Source: Heliocidaris tuberculata
Lineage: Eukaryota > Echinodermata > Echinoidea > Camarodonta > Echinometridae
DNA: 64,000 nt
Reading direction: 5' to 3'
Assembly: GCA_025618425.1 (NCBI GenBank)
Contig: CM046839.1
Coordinates: 2,046,831-2,110,830 of the forward strand
The notes beneath the pieces are model-generated. The model made no database searches. It had not been told where the DNA came from and saw only the letters and a program-made list of their open reading frames with translations. This document shows positions 21,340-34,600 of this stretch, in pieces (position 1 is the first letter of the stretch; every line of letters begins with the position of its first letter). The translations under genes and the position numbers were made by a program.

Positions 21340-23200
21340 GAAGTTCTTTCTCAATACATATGACAAAACAACTTAAGTCCACTGCAGCCTCCCTACAGAG
21401 AGCTGTCAAAGCATATAATGAAAAATACTTCACTTATAGGGACCTGTCAAACACTGTTACTTATCAAGATGTGGTAGATCTTTAAAGTAACATAACAGGC
21501 TAGAGTCCACAGCAGCCTCCCTACAGAGAACTGTCAAATGCAAAGTGAAAGACACTTCACTTGTGGGGGCCTACTGAACACATTGACATATCAAGATGTG
21601 GTAGCTCTAGAAGACCCAATCTTCACAAACATTCAGGGATCTGGCCTAACTTCTCTTCAAAGGAATGTTCAACAAGCAAGCTAGATGTAGGGAAGAGCAG
21701 CATGTCCTGGTGGGAGAAATGAAGCAGTTTCTGACGACTCTACAACTGCTGCACATTGCTCAACAAGCAAGCTAGATGCAGGGAAGAGCAGCATCTCCTG
21801 GTGGGAGAAATGAAGCAGTTTCTGACAATTCTACAAATGCTGCACATTGCTCTACAAGCAAGCTAGATGCAGGGAAGAGCAGCATCTCCTGGTGGGAGAA
21901 ATGAAGCAGTTTCTGACAATTCTACAAATGCTGCACATTGCTCAACAAGCAAGCTAGATGCAGGGAAGAGCAGCATCTCCTGGTGGGAGAAATGAAGCAG
22001 TTTCTGACAATTCTACAAATGCTGCACATTGCTCTAAAGCAAGCTAGATGCAGGGAAGAGCAGCATCTCCTGGTGGGAGAAATGAAGCAGTTTCTGACAA
22101 TTCTACAAATGCTGCACATTGCTCAACAAGCAAGCTAGATGCAGGGAAGAGCAGCATCTCCTGGTGGGAGAAATGAAGCAGTTTCTGACAATTCTACAAA
22201 TGCTGCACATTGCTCAACAAGAAAGCTAGATGCAGGGAAGAGCAGCATCTCCTGGTGGGAGAAATGAAGCAGTTTCTGACAATTCTACAAATGCTGCACA
22301 TTGCTCAGCAAGCAAGTTAGATGCAGGGAAGAGCAGCATCTCCTGGTGGGAGAAATGAAGCAGTTTCTGACAATTCTACAAATGCTGCACATTGCTCAAC
22401 AAGCAAGCTAGATGCAAGGAAGAGCAGCATCTCCTGGTGGGAGAAATGAAGCAGTTTCTGACAATTCTACAAATGCTGCACATTGCTCAACAAGCAAGCT
22501 AGATGCAGGGAAGAGCAGCATCTCCTGGTGGGAGAAATGAAGCAGTTTCTGACAATTCTACAAATGCTGCACATCGCTCAACAAGCAAGCTAGATGCAGG
22601 GAAGAGCAGCATCTCCTGGTGAGAGAAATGAAGCAGTTTCTGACGACTCTACAACTGCAGCACATCGGCCCCTCTCAAATTATGTTGTTAACATGGGCAA
22701 GGAGGTATCCAAGCAGCAAAAATGCTTTAGAAACCTCATCTAATAAAGCTGATGATTGAGGGCCAACATGAAAGAGCTGCTGCAGCATTTAGTCAGTATA
22801 TTCCTAATGTGTAGAACCTTTCTGGTGCATATCAGAATAACTGCACAATTGTAGATTTTCCCCCAGCCACTCTGAAGATGCCAAGATCAATGAAACTGTC
22901 TACTCAGACTTCAATAATGACCTGGAGGATGCCAAGATTTCTGATGATGAAGATATCATTGATAACCGACCTGTCATAACAGGCTAGATCTAAGAAGAGC
23001 AGCATCTCTTGATTGGGGAAATGAAGCAGATTTTGAACACACTAAAACTGCAACATATCACCCTGTGCAGGTTTCTCATTAATAAGAGATTTAACAGCAG
23101 CAGAATGGCCAAAGATCCAAAGATGAAGGAGAGGAGTCATCAAATTCAGATGCAGTAAAAATATTGTGACCCTCTATAGATTGTATTCTGAGAAGTGTGA
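21340..23200 (+). pseudogene. transposase-derived sequence, copy 2, with internal tandem expansion
   Basis: Homologous to 18640-19815: the STAASLQRAVKAYNEKYF segment appears twice (about 21377 and 21507), followed by the NKQARCREEQHLLVGEMKQF segment, which is amplified 11 times (21670-22670), then VYSDFNNDLEDAKISDDEDI (about 22900) as in copy 1 near 19520. Multiple stops and frame changes. Confidence 0.55.
21670..22670 (+). repeat. 91-bp tandem array, 11 units
   Basis: CTAGATGCAGGGAAGAGCAG recurs at about 21681, 21772, 21863, 21954, 22044, 22135, 22226, 22317, 22408, 22499 and 22590, a 91-bp period with one 90-bp unit. The unit derives from coding sequence present once in copy 1 at about 19200-19290. 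Since 91 is not a multiple of three, the array cannot be read through as protein. Confidence 0.97.
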
Positions 23201-23225
23201 GGAAGAAGTTCTGAAGCCCTAATCT

Positions 23226-24226
23226 TTGTATCACAAATCATTTTGGGAGCACTACAATATATCACTCCACAGACCGAAGAAGGATCAGTGCAACAAGTGG
23301 GTAGCATTTTTTCCATCTTCCAGTAGAGAAAAAGAAGCAGCTACCACAGAGAAAAAAAAATGCATTTGGAAAGAAAGGAGAGGGCCCAGCAAGAGAAGAA
23401 AGCTGACAAGGAAAGAAGACCCATCTTTTCAAACATTTCCATTTGACCTGCAACAAACTCTGCAAACTCCATCATCTCATGCAAGTCTCCTTTACTATAA
23501 GAAAAAGCTTTCTTGCTACAACCTCACAATCTACAAGCAGAATACAAAGGGAGGGACTTGTTACTTATGACCTGAGACAGCAGGCAAGCGTGGTGCAGGT
23601 GATATTGGTACATGTCTGATGAGAGAACTTCTGTCATTGTCAAAGGCTACTAAAACACGTCTCCCTGTTTTCAGATTGTTGTGGAGGGCCAAACAATAAT
23701 AAGTATATATATCAGCTTGCCTCACTCTCTTGTCATAAGACTATCCCACATCCAAGTTACTGAGCATACATGTAGTTCATTTCTTGAATCTGGGCACACT
23801 CACATGGAAGCTGACTCAATACACTCCGCCACTGAAGCTTCAAAAACAAAAATAGTACGCCTCTGTTCAACGCTATTCTCAGAAAAATAGCAGTGTACCA
23901 TCCTCAATACTGGGTGAATGATTAAACTGGTGGGGAGTAACCCATATGAAGTCATCCAACTAGATCTAGAAGAACAAGTCTTCATAAATACAAAGATGGA
24001 TGTAAAAGGAGAAAAGGTTAAATGGCTGGAGATAAAAGTCATCCGATACGAGGCACCATTCCCCAACACTGCCCTCTTCAATTACAATTATGATAAAGAG
24101 TTACATGTTATTAAATTTAGGTTGACAAATTGGAGGAAAAGTCATGAAAGTGGAGATGAAGAACAAGAAGATCTGAAGAGGAAGTTGGGAAAGGTTAGAG
24201 AGGCAAAGGTCAGAAAACTGAGCTAA
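23226..24226 (+). pseudogene. transposon-encoded protein of unnamed metazoan family
   Basis: Three consecutive pieces match a protein type I recognise from many animal genomes as multicopy and transposon-like: a Lys-rich stretch then FDLQQTLQTP and LLYYKKKLSCYNLTIY; after an in-frame TGA, KRGAGDIGTCLMRELLSLSK; then a Gly-Gly-Gln core; then SFLESGHTHMEADSIHSATE and, from 23918, NPYEVIQLDLEE and VKWLEIKVIRYE. The TGA at 23568-23570 sits where the family has Trp after CYL. Other stops and frameshifts occur near 23690-23780 and 23880-23930. I cannot name the superfamily safely. Confidence 0.7.
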
Positions 24227-24351
24227 TAGATGTAGGTCTAGTATCTTTGCAGATTTGCAGACGCTCCTATTTCTACTGTACCAGGTAACTTGTAACATGC
24301 GGGTAATTAATTTGGATAGCGTTCATAGCCGATACCTTTTTTAACACACCA

Positions 24352-24751
24352 GGGCCCCGTTGCATAAAACTTACCATTAAAGGCGGTCATTCGGCGGTTT
24401 CAATGGAGAAAAATCTGTGTTTGCTGATGCTGCAAAATAGTTTGTGCGCATATGAAACTAGGTCTAGTCGAAAGTATATTGAGGATCAGCGAAATGTCCT
24501 CCTCCTCAGCAAAAATCTGCATAGATCGCCGTGATGTGTAAGTAAGTTGATGTGTATGAATATGGAAATCTCTAAACTCGCCTTCGCCTGGACTGCATAG
24601 AAACACACGGGCACTGCCGACTGACTGCCTTAAATGGTAACTTTGCCATCAGTGGTAACTCCCATGGAAACTTTGATTTTGATTGGCTGTTGAGTGATGT
24701 TACCATGGTAGTTACCATTGATAGCAGAGTAAGTTTTATGCAACGGGGCCC
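24352..24751. mobile_element. MITE, about 400 bp, with GGGCCCCGTTGCATAAAACT ends
   Basis: GGGCCCCGTTGCATAAAACT at the left and its reverse complement at the right form a terminal inverted repeat of about 22 bp; subterminal TTACCAT words are also inverted. No coding capacity. The end is similar in design, not sequence-identical, to the one at 53693-53849. Confidence 0.85.
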
Positions 24752-25217
24752 AGTAATACTCTTGGAAGTAACTTTTGGTAGATCAGAGTGTCATTTAATG
24801 ATTAAAGTGTACCAATCACCTGAAAAAATAATTTGTGTACAGCTAGAAAGTATAAAATCAACCTCAAAGAACTTTGTCTGGTATTCTATAGGTCAACAGT
24901 TAATGAGTATGAAGGAAATAGAGGATAACATGAAAATGCTTGCACGGAACCGAACTCCTAGTTTGGTTCCGCGCGAGCCTTTATCTTGGCGAGCGCGTAT
25001 GGGTGCATCGAGTAGTCTACTCACGAGTCACTTTTACACTTATAGAGAGTGTAATTTAAATTGCAATATCTCTTTATAGAATTAATATTTGAAGCCCATA
25101 TTTTGAATAAAGTATAACGACATGAAACCTCTAACATACAGAGCAAAATTATTTTTGGTGATTGGTACCCTTTAAATTAGATTGTAAAACCAAATTATTT
25201 ATCAACGTGAATGCATA

Positions 25218-25389
25218 CAGTCAACCCTGCTTAACTCGAAATCGAATAAGTCATATTTTCAATCAGGTCGAATGATTTTTGAACCAAACTATGCAAAACA
25301 TGTATTATTTACACTTCCTAAGTCGAATTTTGCCAAAGTAAAACTAATTTTTGCAGTCCCAACAGTTTCCACTTAGGCAAGGTTGACTG
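25218..25389. mobile_element. mariner-type MITE with TA duplication
   Basis: Ends CAGTCAACCCTGCTTAA and its near reverse complement (TTAGGCAAGGTTGACTG) are flanked by TA on both sides (25216-25217, 25390-25391), the Tc1/mariner target. 172 bp, non-coding. Confidence 0.85.
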
Positions 25390-25453
25390 TATATTAATTG
25401 TTTCCCCTTTGACTTGTATTATTGAACACAATTAAAAAAAAAAATATATAACA

Positions 25454-26990
25454 ATGAGAGTGATAATACATTTATTTTTCAAGTGTTACAAATCTCTATT
25501 AGAACCCCGTGCTGTGAAAGAAGACAACAAAATCAACAATGCCTGGATCACTGACGGTAGAGTGATATGCACACTCAAGGAGGGGCCACAGGGGAGGAAA
25601 TATGCCTTATACTCCCCGGATGACTTCTTCCGCGTGCTGGGATGGGACGAAGAGAAACTGGTAAAGTCTGGCCTATTCATTGAGTTGGATGCCTAGGACA
25701 GTGCCGACCCTCTTCAGAAAGAACGTTCGTCAATTCTATCTATCCATAGCCTCAACGTCAATGGACTACAAAGTAAACCTAATACTGGCATTCTGGACTT
25801 CAATATGAAGGATAGCAGCATCATTTGTTTATCAGAAACTAAAACCAACTCTCTTGATTTATACTGCACTCATCTCTCAAATTTCCATAGTTATGTACTG
25901 GAAAGTAATAATGGTAGGTTAGGTGGTGTTCACAGTCTTTGTGTTTTTGGTGCGTGATGAGTTAGTCCCTACACAACAAGAATGTTGGGTACTGCTTCAG
26001 TATGAGTCTGTTTTGTGGATTTATATTGATAAGAAGTGTTAAGGATTTGATTTTATATTAGGTGCAGTTTACCTGCCATATGAAGGTTCCATTCATCACA
26101 CTAATGAGATTTTTGATTACTTGACTCAAGACTTGGTAAATTGATGATTTTATGATGATTGAGGATGTTATATCGGATTTGTCTGAATTTAGTGCCTCTA
26201 ACGACAATAATGATTTACAGTGTCATCTTAAAGATAATGGCATTGATACCAAATGATTTAACAAAGATGAATGTGTTGCTAATAATGGAAGACAAATTGT
26301 AGAAATTTCTGAGCTTTGATTTGAAGATTGTAAATGGAAGGATTGGTGGTGACAAAGGAGTGGGCAATTATACTTGCTAAAATAAGAATGGGGGGACAGA
26401 GTGTAGGTGATTACGTAATTGCTTCAGCTAGTATTTTTTCAGCATATTTTGCATTTTTGAGATCAATGTATTCGATAAATGCCTGTCAGATGTACAATGC
26501 CCAATCTTTTTAACACTCTGTAAATGCAGTGAGAACTCAAGGTTGGATCAAGATTTAGTTATATCTTCTGAGTGAGAAACATATCTGGCCTTTAAATGGT
26601 CTACTGAAAAAGTGGCTAGCTTTAAATCAAATCTAGATAACTATGAGGATGATTTGATAAGTGAACTGAGTAATGTTGAAAGGTCAACATCCCAGTTTAG
26701 TGTTGATAGTTTTTGTACTCTTCTTTGTGATTCTTTTGTAAATGCTGTCCTAGAGGTCGGGATCTGTGAGAAGAAAGTTCGGAGAAAATCTCAGGCAAAA
26801 ATTGATGTACAAGAAAATAAGCCATGGTTCGATAATGAATGTAAACAGGCAAGGGATTCGTATTTTCAGATCAAGAACATTATTAATCGTAAAAGAAAGT
26901 GTGAGCCATCTGATAAAATAGAAGGGATGAATGGTTTACTTTTGAGGAGTGCACATGAGAAAGCATCAGATGCCCTTTTGATTTAACAAC
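25454..26990 (+). pseudogene. LINE fragment: ORF1 end, endonuclease start and post-endonuclease region
   Basis: 25454-25696 encodes an ORF1-like C-terminus (NNAWITDGRVICTLKEG, YALYSPDDFFRVLGW). From about 25745 a second frame gives the start of an APE-type endonuclease: LNVNGLQSKPN and SSIICLSETKTNS, then decays. 26612-26986 encodes the linker after the endonuclease, with the typical KPWFDNECKQARDSYF. No reverse transcriptase follows. The segment breaks off where the MITE at 27070 begins. Confidence 0.75.
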
Positions 26991-27069
26991 TATTTATGAT
27001 TTCTCAAGATGATGAATATATGAGATGATGGAGTCATTGAATTTTGAATTATAAATTTTAGATATATGC

Positions 27070-27228
27070 AGTCAAACCTGTCTTAGCAGCCACCTCTCTA
27101 TAAAGGCCACCTGCCTACAGTGGTCACCTATATTGCCTCCCTCTAGAGAGTCTGTCATACAACCTTTCTATAAAGGACCTGTCTACAGTGGCCACTTTTT
27201 CTGTTTCCATTGATAGACAGGTTTGACT
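27070..27228. mobile_element. MITE with AGTCAAACCTGTCT ends
   Basis: AGTCAAACCTGTCT and AGACAGGTTTGACT are perfect 14-bp terminal inverted repeats. Internal words CTATAAAGG and CTACAGTGG are repeated. No unambiguous target duplication. Confidence 0.8.
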
Positions 27229-27241
27229 AGTAGAATTTTAA

Positions 27242-27885
27242 CCCTAATCAGACTGGGGGAGGGGGGGGGGGGCGGAATCCGCCCCCTCAACATTTCGCAC
27301 GATATGTAATGCAGAAAGCTGTCACTGCAGTGTTTCATGACTTTTTCGAATCTTGCACGTCTTTTGAGACCAAATTTGTGGCGCCCAGGCACGCCGTTCC
27401 AAAATTACGCAACATTTTGTACTTGCATGTCAGACAAAAAATTGCTCATAAATGTGATTTCATGCATAATTTCAATACAAATTGTCTTTTCAGCTAAAAT
27501 TCATAAAAGCATGATTATTTTTACTTTTCCTGATAGAAAGTAATAAATTTTATGCTGTTTATGATCATAAAACGACAAATTTCAATGAGAAAAAAAAAAC
27601 AGAAAAAATGTTTTAAAAAAAAGGAAATACATAAATTAAAAAACAATAAAATAAGAAATAATAAATTAAAGTAAATTAATTTTGATACCATTTTTTTAAA
27701 AATTAGATTGCTAAGAATACTATAAACAGTCTCTAGACCAAAAATTAAAATTTTTTGAGCTATAGTGAGAGCAAACATCTGATTTCATGCATAAATTAGC
27801 ATAATCAATTAATATGAAATTATTTTAGAATAATTTTTTATGCGATCGCACGGTCAATGGCAGAGATCTCCGGGGGACAGAATTC

Positions 27886-27916
<31 letters not shown>

Positions 27917-27956
27917 CTAGATATAGCATAGCAAAAAAAGCCCAGTCTGATTAGGG
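27242..27956. mobile_element. piggyBac-type non-autonomous element, 715 bp
   Basis: Flanking TTAA at 27238-27241 and 27957-27960 with perfect terminal inverted repeats CCCTAATCAGACTGGG is the piggyBac hallmark (TTAA target, TIR starting CCC). Inside are G and C runs (about 27252-27272 and 27886-27915) and GGCGGAATCCGCCCCC. No transposase frame. Confidence 0.9.
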
Positions 27957-28436
27957 TTAATTTTGTTGGAAATCAGAAGAAAAAAAATATGAATTAGCTC
28001 ATGCTGCAATTATAATTAGAAACCTTTAGGTCAGTCCGGAATCGTATGACTTTTACAATTGCTGATTTCATTATCAAGATATTTATGATTGAAAATCGAA
28101 ATTTTATAAGTGTATGTCATGACGTTTATAGCTTGTAACGGTTGGCATACCTCCCTCTTTCGGCACAAAACGTACAGCGTATAAGTTTATTTACAATGGC
28201 CTGCCGATGTGGCTTGAAACCCGCCCTGAATTCACCAGAAACTAACCCTGCACAATGGGGTGTAATGTTGACAGATCTGAGCTTGCAATACTAACGCGCC
28301 CTAGCTATAGCTGGAGCTGGAACTCATCCCGTGGGCCTAGTCTGGCGCCTGGCCTGGCCGGCCAGCCGGCCGCTGGTAGTCGCGACATCATGTGTGAGTA
28401 GAGTTACCAACATACGACAACGGTGACAAATAAACC

Positions 28437-28622
28437 ATGCTGAGGAGGACTACGGAGTTTGAGAAGAAGCGGGTGAGGAAAGCCAGGAGGCAAAAGTATG
28501 AAAGCTGTCGTAAAAAAATATGTCTGAAAGTGGAAAAGCTGCAAAAAATTGCAAACGAAGAAAGGCTGACAACGGTTGAAGCTGCGGCCACAGTGATCGG
28601 CCGTAGTGATCGACGCATACAT
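28437..28622 (+). CDS. exon 1 of the 131-aa protein gene
   Basis: 62 codons from ATG 28437 to a phase 0 donor CAT|GTAAGT. Surroundings at 28260-28400 are rich in CG dinucleotides and GC. Confidence 0.6.
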
Positions 28623-31600
28623 GTAAGTGAAGTACCATAGATAAAGTCAATATCACTTTTGTAACCCTCTCCTCCTTGGGGAGCGGGGTATTACTGCCAA
28701 ATTTGCAATTTTAAACCTATTATTCTTCATCTTTATGAAAATTTCTTCTGACATATTAAATCTATATCTACTTTAGAGTCTAATTTTGCTAATGTTCATG
28801 AATGTTAGCATGGTTAGATTCTATTTTCTAACGCTCGCCTCTACTGGCATTGAGTGTGACAATCATGACAATGTCTCTGTATCAGTGTATATGAGTATCA
28901 TAATAGTACTTGCATTATTTCACTTGGTGGATGCCTATTTTTATTGATGGTATTTCTGGGTTGTTTCTTCTTTATTTATGGATATGTTTTGGACAGAGAA
29001 ATAAGTAGTCTATTTGCATGTTGATGTTTTAGTATACAGGTTTTTGTTTAGTTGTACAGATTTGCAGAAGATCAATGTTCATTGTGAAATGCCTTAATTT
29101 TTATGTTAACAGAACTTTATTACACTGGATATCCTCTAAGTCAAATAGAAAGTTTTTGTCAAATAGAAGTTTTTTATGTTAGACAGTTATTACACTGGAT
29201 ATCTTCTTAGTCAAATAGAAGTTTTTGTCCAAATAGAAGTTTCTGTCCCTTTTTTTTCCAAGCTAGAATTCATAATAAGTCATAATACTATACACTTACA
29301 TTTCCATGAATGAATTTGTTTTCACCTGTAATAATGCATGATGTATTTATTATGTTATTGTTTATTATTGTTATTGTTACTAATATCGTTGATATCGATA
29401 TGTATATGTCTTGTACGCGATCAGCTTTGTGACATAATCACCTTACGCGCTTGGAGTTATCCAAACATGGATCTGTAGGCTGTGCCGGAATAAAGTTATT
29501 AATTATCATAATGCTAGTTGTCACGGTTGGATTGATGACCTTACTTTTATTACAGCGTTCATAGAGTCTGGAGATTAAAGTCTAGGGGAACACTTTCGTT
29601 AATGTTTCGTATGCAAAATATTTGGTCTCATCTTTTTGTTAGGGAAATGAACTACGCCCTGATATATCTGACTGCATTCGTGTACTGTACTAATTCAGGC
29701 ATTACGTTCTGTTGATTTTGAAGGGAGCAGACATGTCTTATCCCGTTTTGTTTTCGCCTTAAAGGCAAGGCCAATTTCATCTTATTTTTCCATTTTAGCA
29801 GACTTAAATGGAAATTGTTTGTTCTGCTACATCGACATGTTAGTCATGTTTATGCTGCTATGTCAGAAAAGGAGTTTTGATGATTTCTTTTGTGTTTCTT
29901 AACCCACATATGTGGTAAGTTGAAATCACTTCCTACTGGGTATTTATGAATCTATAAAATGATGAAGAAAGTTTACTTGAAGTATTTTGAATGGAGAATC
30001 AAATTATAGGTATTTTGAAAGCTTACTTGATATTTTTTTCCTGAAATTACTACCCTTTTATAGGTTTATTTTACAAAAACAAACCTGTTGCATGTTTTAC
30101 AAATGTGACGTTTCTATTGACTAGGGATGGGTACGGTCAATTTGTAATGACGTACAATATTGAAATATTACATAATCACTGTCAATTTATTACAAAGCAC
30201 TTTGCATTAATTTATCCCATTAAACGTGGTCACTTGTCGATATTACTTAATTAATTAGGTGTATATTCATGCAAAACAAATTCTTAAGCTTATTGCTTAA
30301 TTGGATCAATATATTAGAGGTGAGATTCCATGTTTATTGTTTGTTGTAGGGTTTTTAGTTTCAAACTTCGTGTAAGAAGAAACGAGCCGTATTTGTAGAG
30401 CTGAGGGTTCTTGCATGAACAGAACGACGTACGGGACAGGAGCTTCGGCGAGCGAATTGTCTCCATAGTGACGTCACTGACATGAGTCATCGGTGTTGCC
30501 AGGAGTACTCAAACTTGGATACATCACTGAGCAACACTCGTCGGTTTCTCGAATGGGCCCCAACGATTTGATATCAGCTAAGGACTTTTTTTTTATTTGA
30601 ATGAGATTGTTCACCATTTTAGTTATTGAAAACCATGCATTCCATTACACAGAGATAATGTGAAAGCTGTTAAACTTAAATCTTATTAAAGATATTTTCT
30701 TTTGCTTTTGTAATCCCAATCCATTTTCTACTTTAGTAATTTGTTGTGTGAACAGTACTTAGGCAATTATATTTTTTTCTCTAGAGTATTTTTGTCCTTT
30801 GCTTTTGCACTGGGCTTGTGACACTAGTATTTATCTGATCTTATATGTTCTGGTGTCTATGACTATGTACTGGGTGATTCTCAGAGAACACAACATGGTG
30901 GAAGCCGGAGAAACATTCTCACGTATTTTGTGAACAAAGTGATAAAAACTGTGTCAATCTTCGATGATGCCAGATGTTTCCTTGACAACCTCACTGTTTC
31001 GACTATGAGGCCGGATCAGACGCGTACAACGCCAATAGCGCCCCGAGGCTGTGGCAAGCCAAGCAGCGCATTTTTGCGGACCATGACAAACTAACTGAGT
31101 TTTAGTTTTAACCAACATGAATTAACTAGTTTTTTGTTGGTCCTCAGAATTTTTCTGTGGGTGGATGTTGGTCCAAAAGAATTTTTTTTTTTTTGTCCAT
31201 CAGCATTTTTCTGTGGGTGGGTGTTGGTCCAATAGATATTTATGTTAGTTTCTGTGGGACCAATATTTCACTTTTCCTATTGATACCAATAGACACCATA
31301 ATCATTGAGGGGCAGCATGATAGAGCTGCTGAATCTTATAATCAATGAGGGACAGCGTGACAGAGCTGCTGCATCTTATAATCATTGAGGGACAGAATGA
31401 TAGAGCTGCTGCAGCTCATAATCATTGAGGGGCAGCATGATAGAGCTGCTGAATCTTATAATCAATGAGGGACAGCATGACAGAGCTGCTGCATCTTATA
31501 ATCATTCAGGGACAGAATGATAGAGCTACTGCATCTTATAATCATTGAGGGACAGCATGATAGAGCTGCTGCATTTTATAATTATTGAGGGGCAGCATAA

Positions 31601-34600
31601 TAGAGCTGCTGCAGCTCATAATCATTGAGGGGCAGCATGATAGAGCTGCTGAATCCTATAATCATTGAGGGACAGCACGATAGAGCTGCTGCATTTTATA
31701 ATTATTGAGGGGCAGCATGATAGAGCTGCTGCATTTTATAATTATTGAGGGGTAGCATGATAGAGCTGCTGCATTTTATAATTATTGAGGGGCAGCATAA
31801 TAGAGCTGCTGCAGCTCATAATCATTGAGGGGCAGCATGATAGAGCTGCTGCATTTTATAATCATTGAGGGACAGCATGATAGAGCTGCTGCATCTTATC
31901 ATCATTGAGGGACAGCATGATAGAGCTGCTGCATCTTATAATCAATTAGGGACAGCATGACAGAGCTGCTGCATGTTATAATCATTGAGGGACAGAATGA
32001 TAGAGCTGCTGCATCTTATAATCATTGAGGGGCAGCATGACAGAGCTGCTGAATCTTATAATCAATGAGGGACAGCATGACAGAGCTGCTGCATCTTATA
32101 ATCAATGAGGGACAGCATGACAGAGCTGCTGCATCTTATAATCATTGAGGGACAGAATGATAGAGCTACTGCATCTTATAATCATTGAGGGACAGCATGA
32201 TAGAGCTGCTGCATTTTATAATTATTGAGGGGCAGCATAATAGAGCTGCTGCAGCTCATAATCATTGAGGGGCAGCATGATAGAGCTGCTGAATCCTATA
32301 ATCATTGAGGGACAGCACGATAGAGCTGCTGCATTTTATAATTATTGAGGGGCAGCATGATAGAGCTGCTGCATTTTATAATTATTGAGGGGTAGCATGA
32401 TAGAGCTGCTGCATTTTATAATTATTGAGGGGCAGCATAATAGAGCTGCTGCAGCTCATAATCATTGAGGGGCAGCATGATAGAGCTGCTGCATTTTATA
32501 ATCATTGAGGGACAGCATGATAGAGCTGCTGCATCTTATCATCATTGAGGGACAGCATGATAGAGCTGCTGCATCTTATAATCAATTAGGGACAGCATGA
32601 CAGAGCTGCTGCATGTTATAATCATTGAGGGACAGAATGATAGAGCTGCTGCATCTTATAATCATTGAGGGGCAGCATGACAGAGCTGCTGAATCTTATA
32701 ATCAATGAGGGACAGCATGACAGAGCTGCTGCATCTTATAATCATTGAGGGACAGAATGATAGAGCTACTGCATCTTATAATCATTGAGGCACAGCATGA
32801 TAGACCTGCTGCATTTTATAATCATTGAGGGGCAGCATGATAGAGCTGCTGCATCTTATAATCATTGAGGGACAGCATGATAGAGCTGCTGCAGCTCATA
32901 ATCATTGAGGGGCAGCATAATAGAGCTGCTGCATCTTATAATCATTGAGGGACAGAATGATAGAGCTGCTGCATTTTATAATTATTGAGGGGCAGCATGA
33001 TAGAGCTGCTGCATCTTATAATCATTGAGGGCCAGCATGATAGAGCTGCTGCAGCTCTTAATCATGGAGAGGCTGGTCATATCAGTAAGAACTGCAAAAA
33101 AACTGTTTGACACAATGTGCCCACAAACCCCACCTCTCCGTCAGCACAAGGCAAAGAAAAATCGGACCCATGACATCCTCCCAAAGTGTCTAAACCCTTA
33201 CTGTCTGTACCCGAAACCCTAGATCAGAGGGTGTCCCCAGCACACACAGAAAATCCTAGTGCTGGCCCCAGTCCAACTCCCGCCTCTCCACACTCAAAAG
33301 TTGCTGAGACCACTGAAGAGGCCCCTATGCGTAGTAGTCAGAGGGACAGCATGATAGAGCTGCGGCATCTTATAATCACTGAGGGGCAGCATGATAGAGC
33401 TGCTGCATCTTATAATCACTGAGGGGCAGCATGATAGAGCTGCTGCATCTTATAATCACTGAGGGGCAGCATGATAGAGCTGCTGCATCTTATAATCATT
33501 GAGGGGCAGCATGATAGAGCTGCTGCATCTTATAATCATTGAGGGACAGCATGATAGAGCTGCTGCAGCTCATAATCATTGAGGGGCAGCATGATAGAGC
33601 TGCTGCATCTTATAATCATTGAGGGACAGCATGATAGAGCTGGTGCATCTTATAATCATTGAGGGACAGAATGATACAGATACTGCAGCTCATAATCATT
33701 GAAGGGCAGCATGATAGAGATACTGCATCTTATAATCATTGAGGGGCAGCATGATAGAGATACTGCAGCTCATAATCATTGAGGGACAGCATGATAGAGC
33801 TGCTGCATCTTATAATCATTGAGGGACAGCATGACAGAGCTGCTGAATCTTATAATCAATGAGGGACAGCATGATAGAGCTGGTGCATCTTATAATCATT
33901 GAGGGACAGAATGATAGAGCTGCTGCATCTTATAATCATTGAGGGGCAGCATGACAGAGCTGCTGCATCTTATAATCATTGAGGGGCAGCATGATAGAGC
34001 TGCTGCATCTTATAATCATTGAGGGGCAGCATGACAGAGCTGCTGCATCTTATAATCAATGAGGGACAGCATGATAGAGCTGGTGCATCTTATAATCATT
34101 GAGGGACAGAATGATACAGATACTGCAGCTCATAATCATTGAAGGGCAGCATGATAGAGATACTGCATCTTATAATCATTGAGGGGCAGCATGATAGAGA
34201 TACTGCAGCTCATAATCATTGAGGGACAGCATGATAGAGCTGCGGCATCTTATAATCATTGAGGGACAGCATGATAGAGCTGCTGCAGCTCATAAATCTT
34301 GAGGGGCAGCATGATAGAGCTGCTGCATCTTATAATCATTGAGGGCCAGCATGATAGAGCTGCTGCAGCTCTTAATCATGGAGAGGCTGGTCATATCAGT
34401 AAGAACTGCAAAAAAACTGTTTGACACAATGTGCCCACAAACCCCACCTCTCCGTCAGCACAAGGCAAAGAAAAATCGGACCCATGACATCCTCCCAAAG
34501 TGTCTAAACCCTTACTGTCTGTACCCGAAACCCTAGATCAGAGGGTGTCCCCAGCACACACAGAAAATCCTAGTGCTGGCCCCAGTCCAACTCCCGCCTC

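Noticed and set aside
23568..23570. TGA after CYL as a selenocysteine codon
   Set aside because: The family has Trp at this place as I remember it, further stops and frameshifts follow, and no stem-loop element was apparent.
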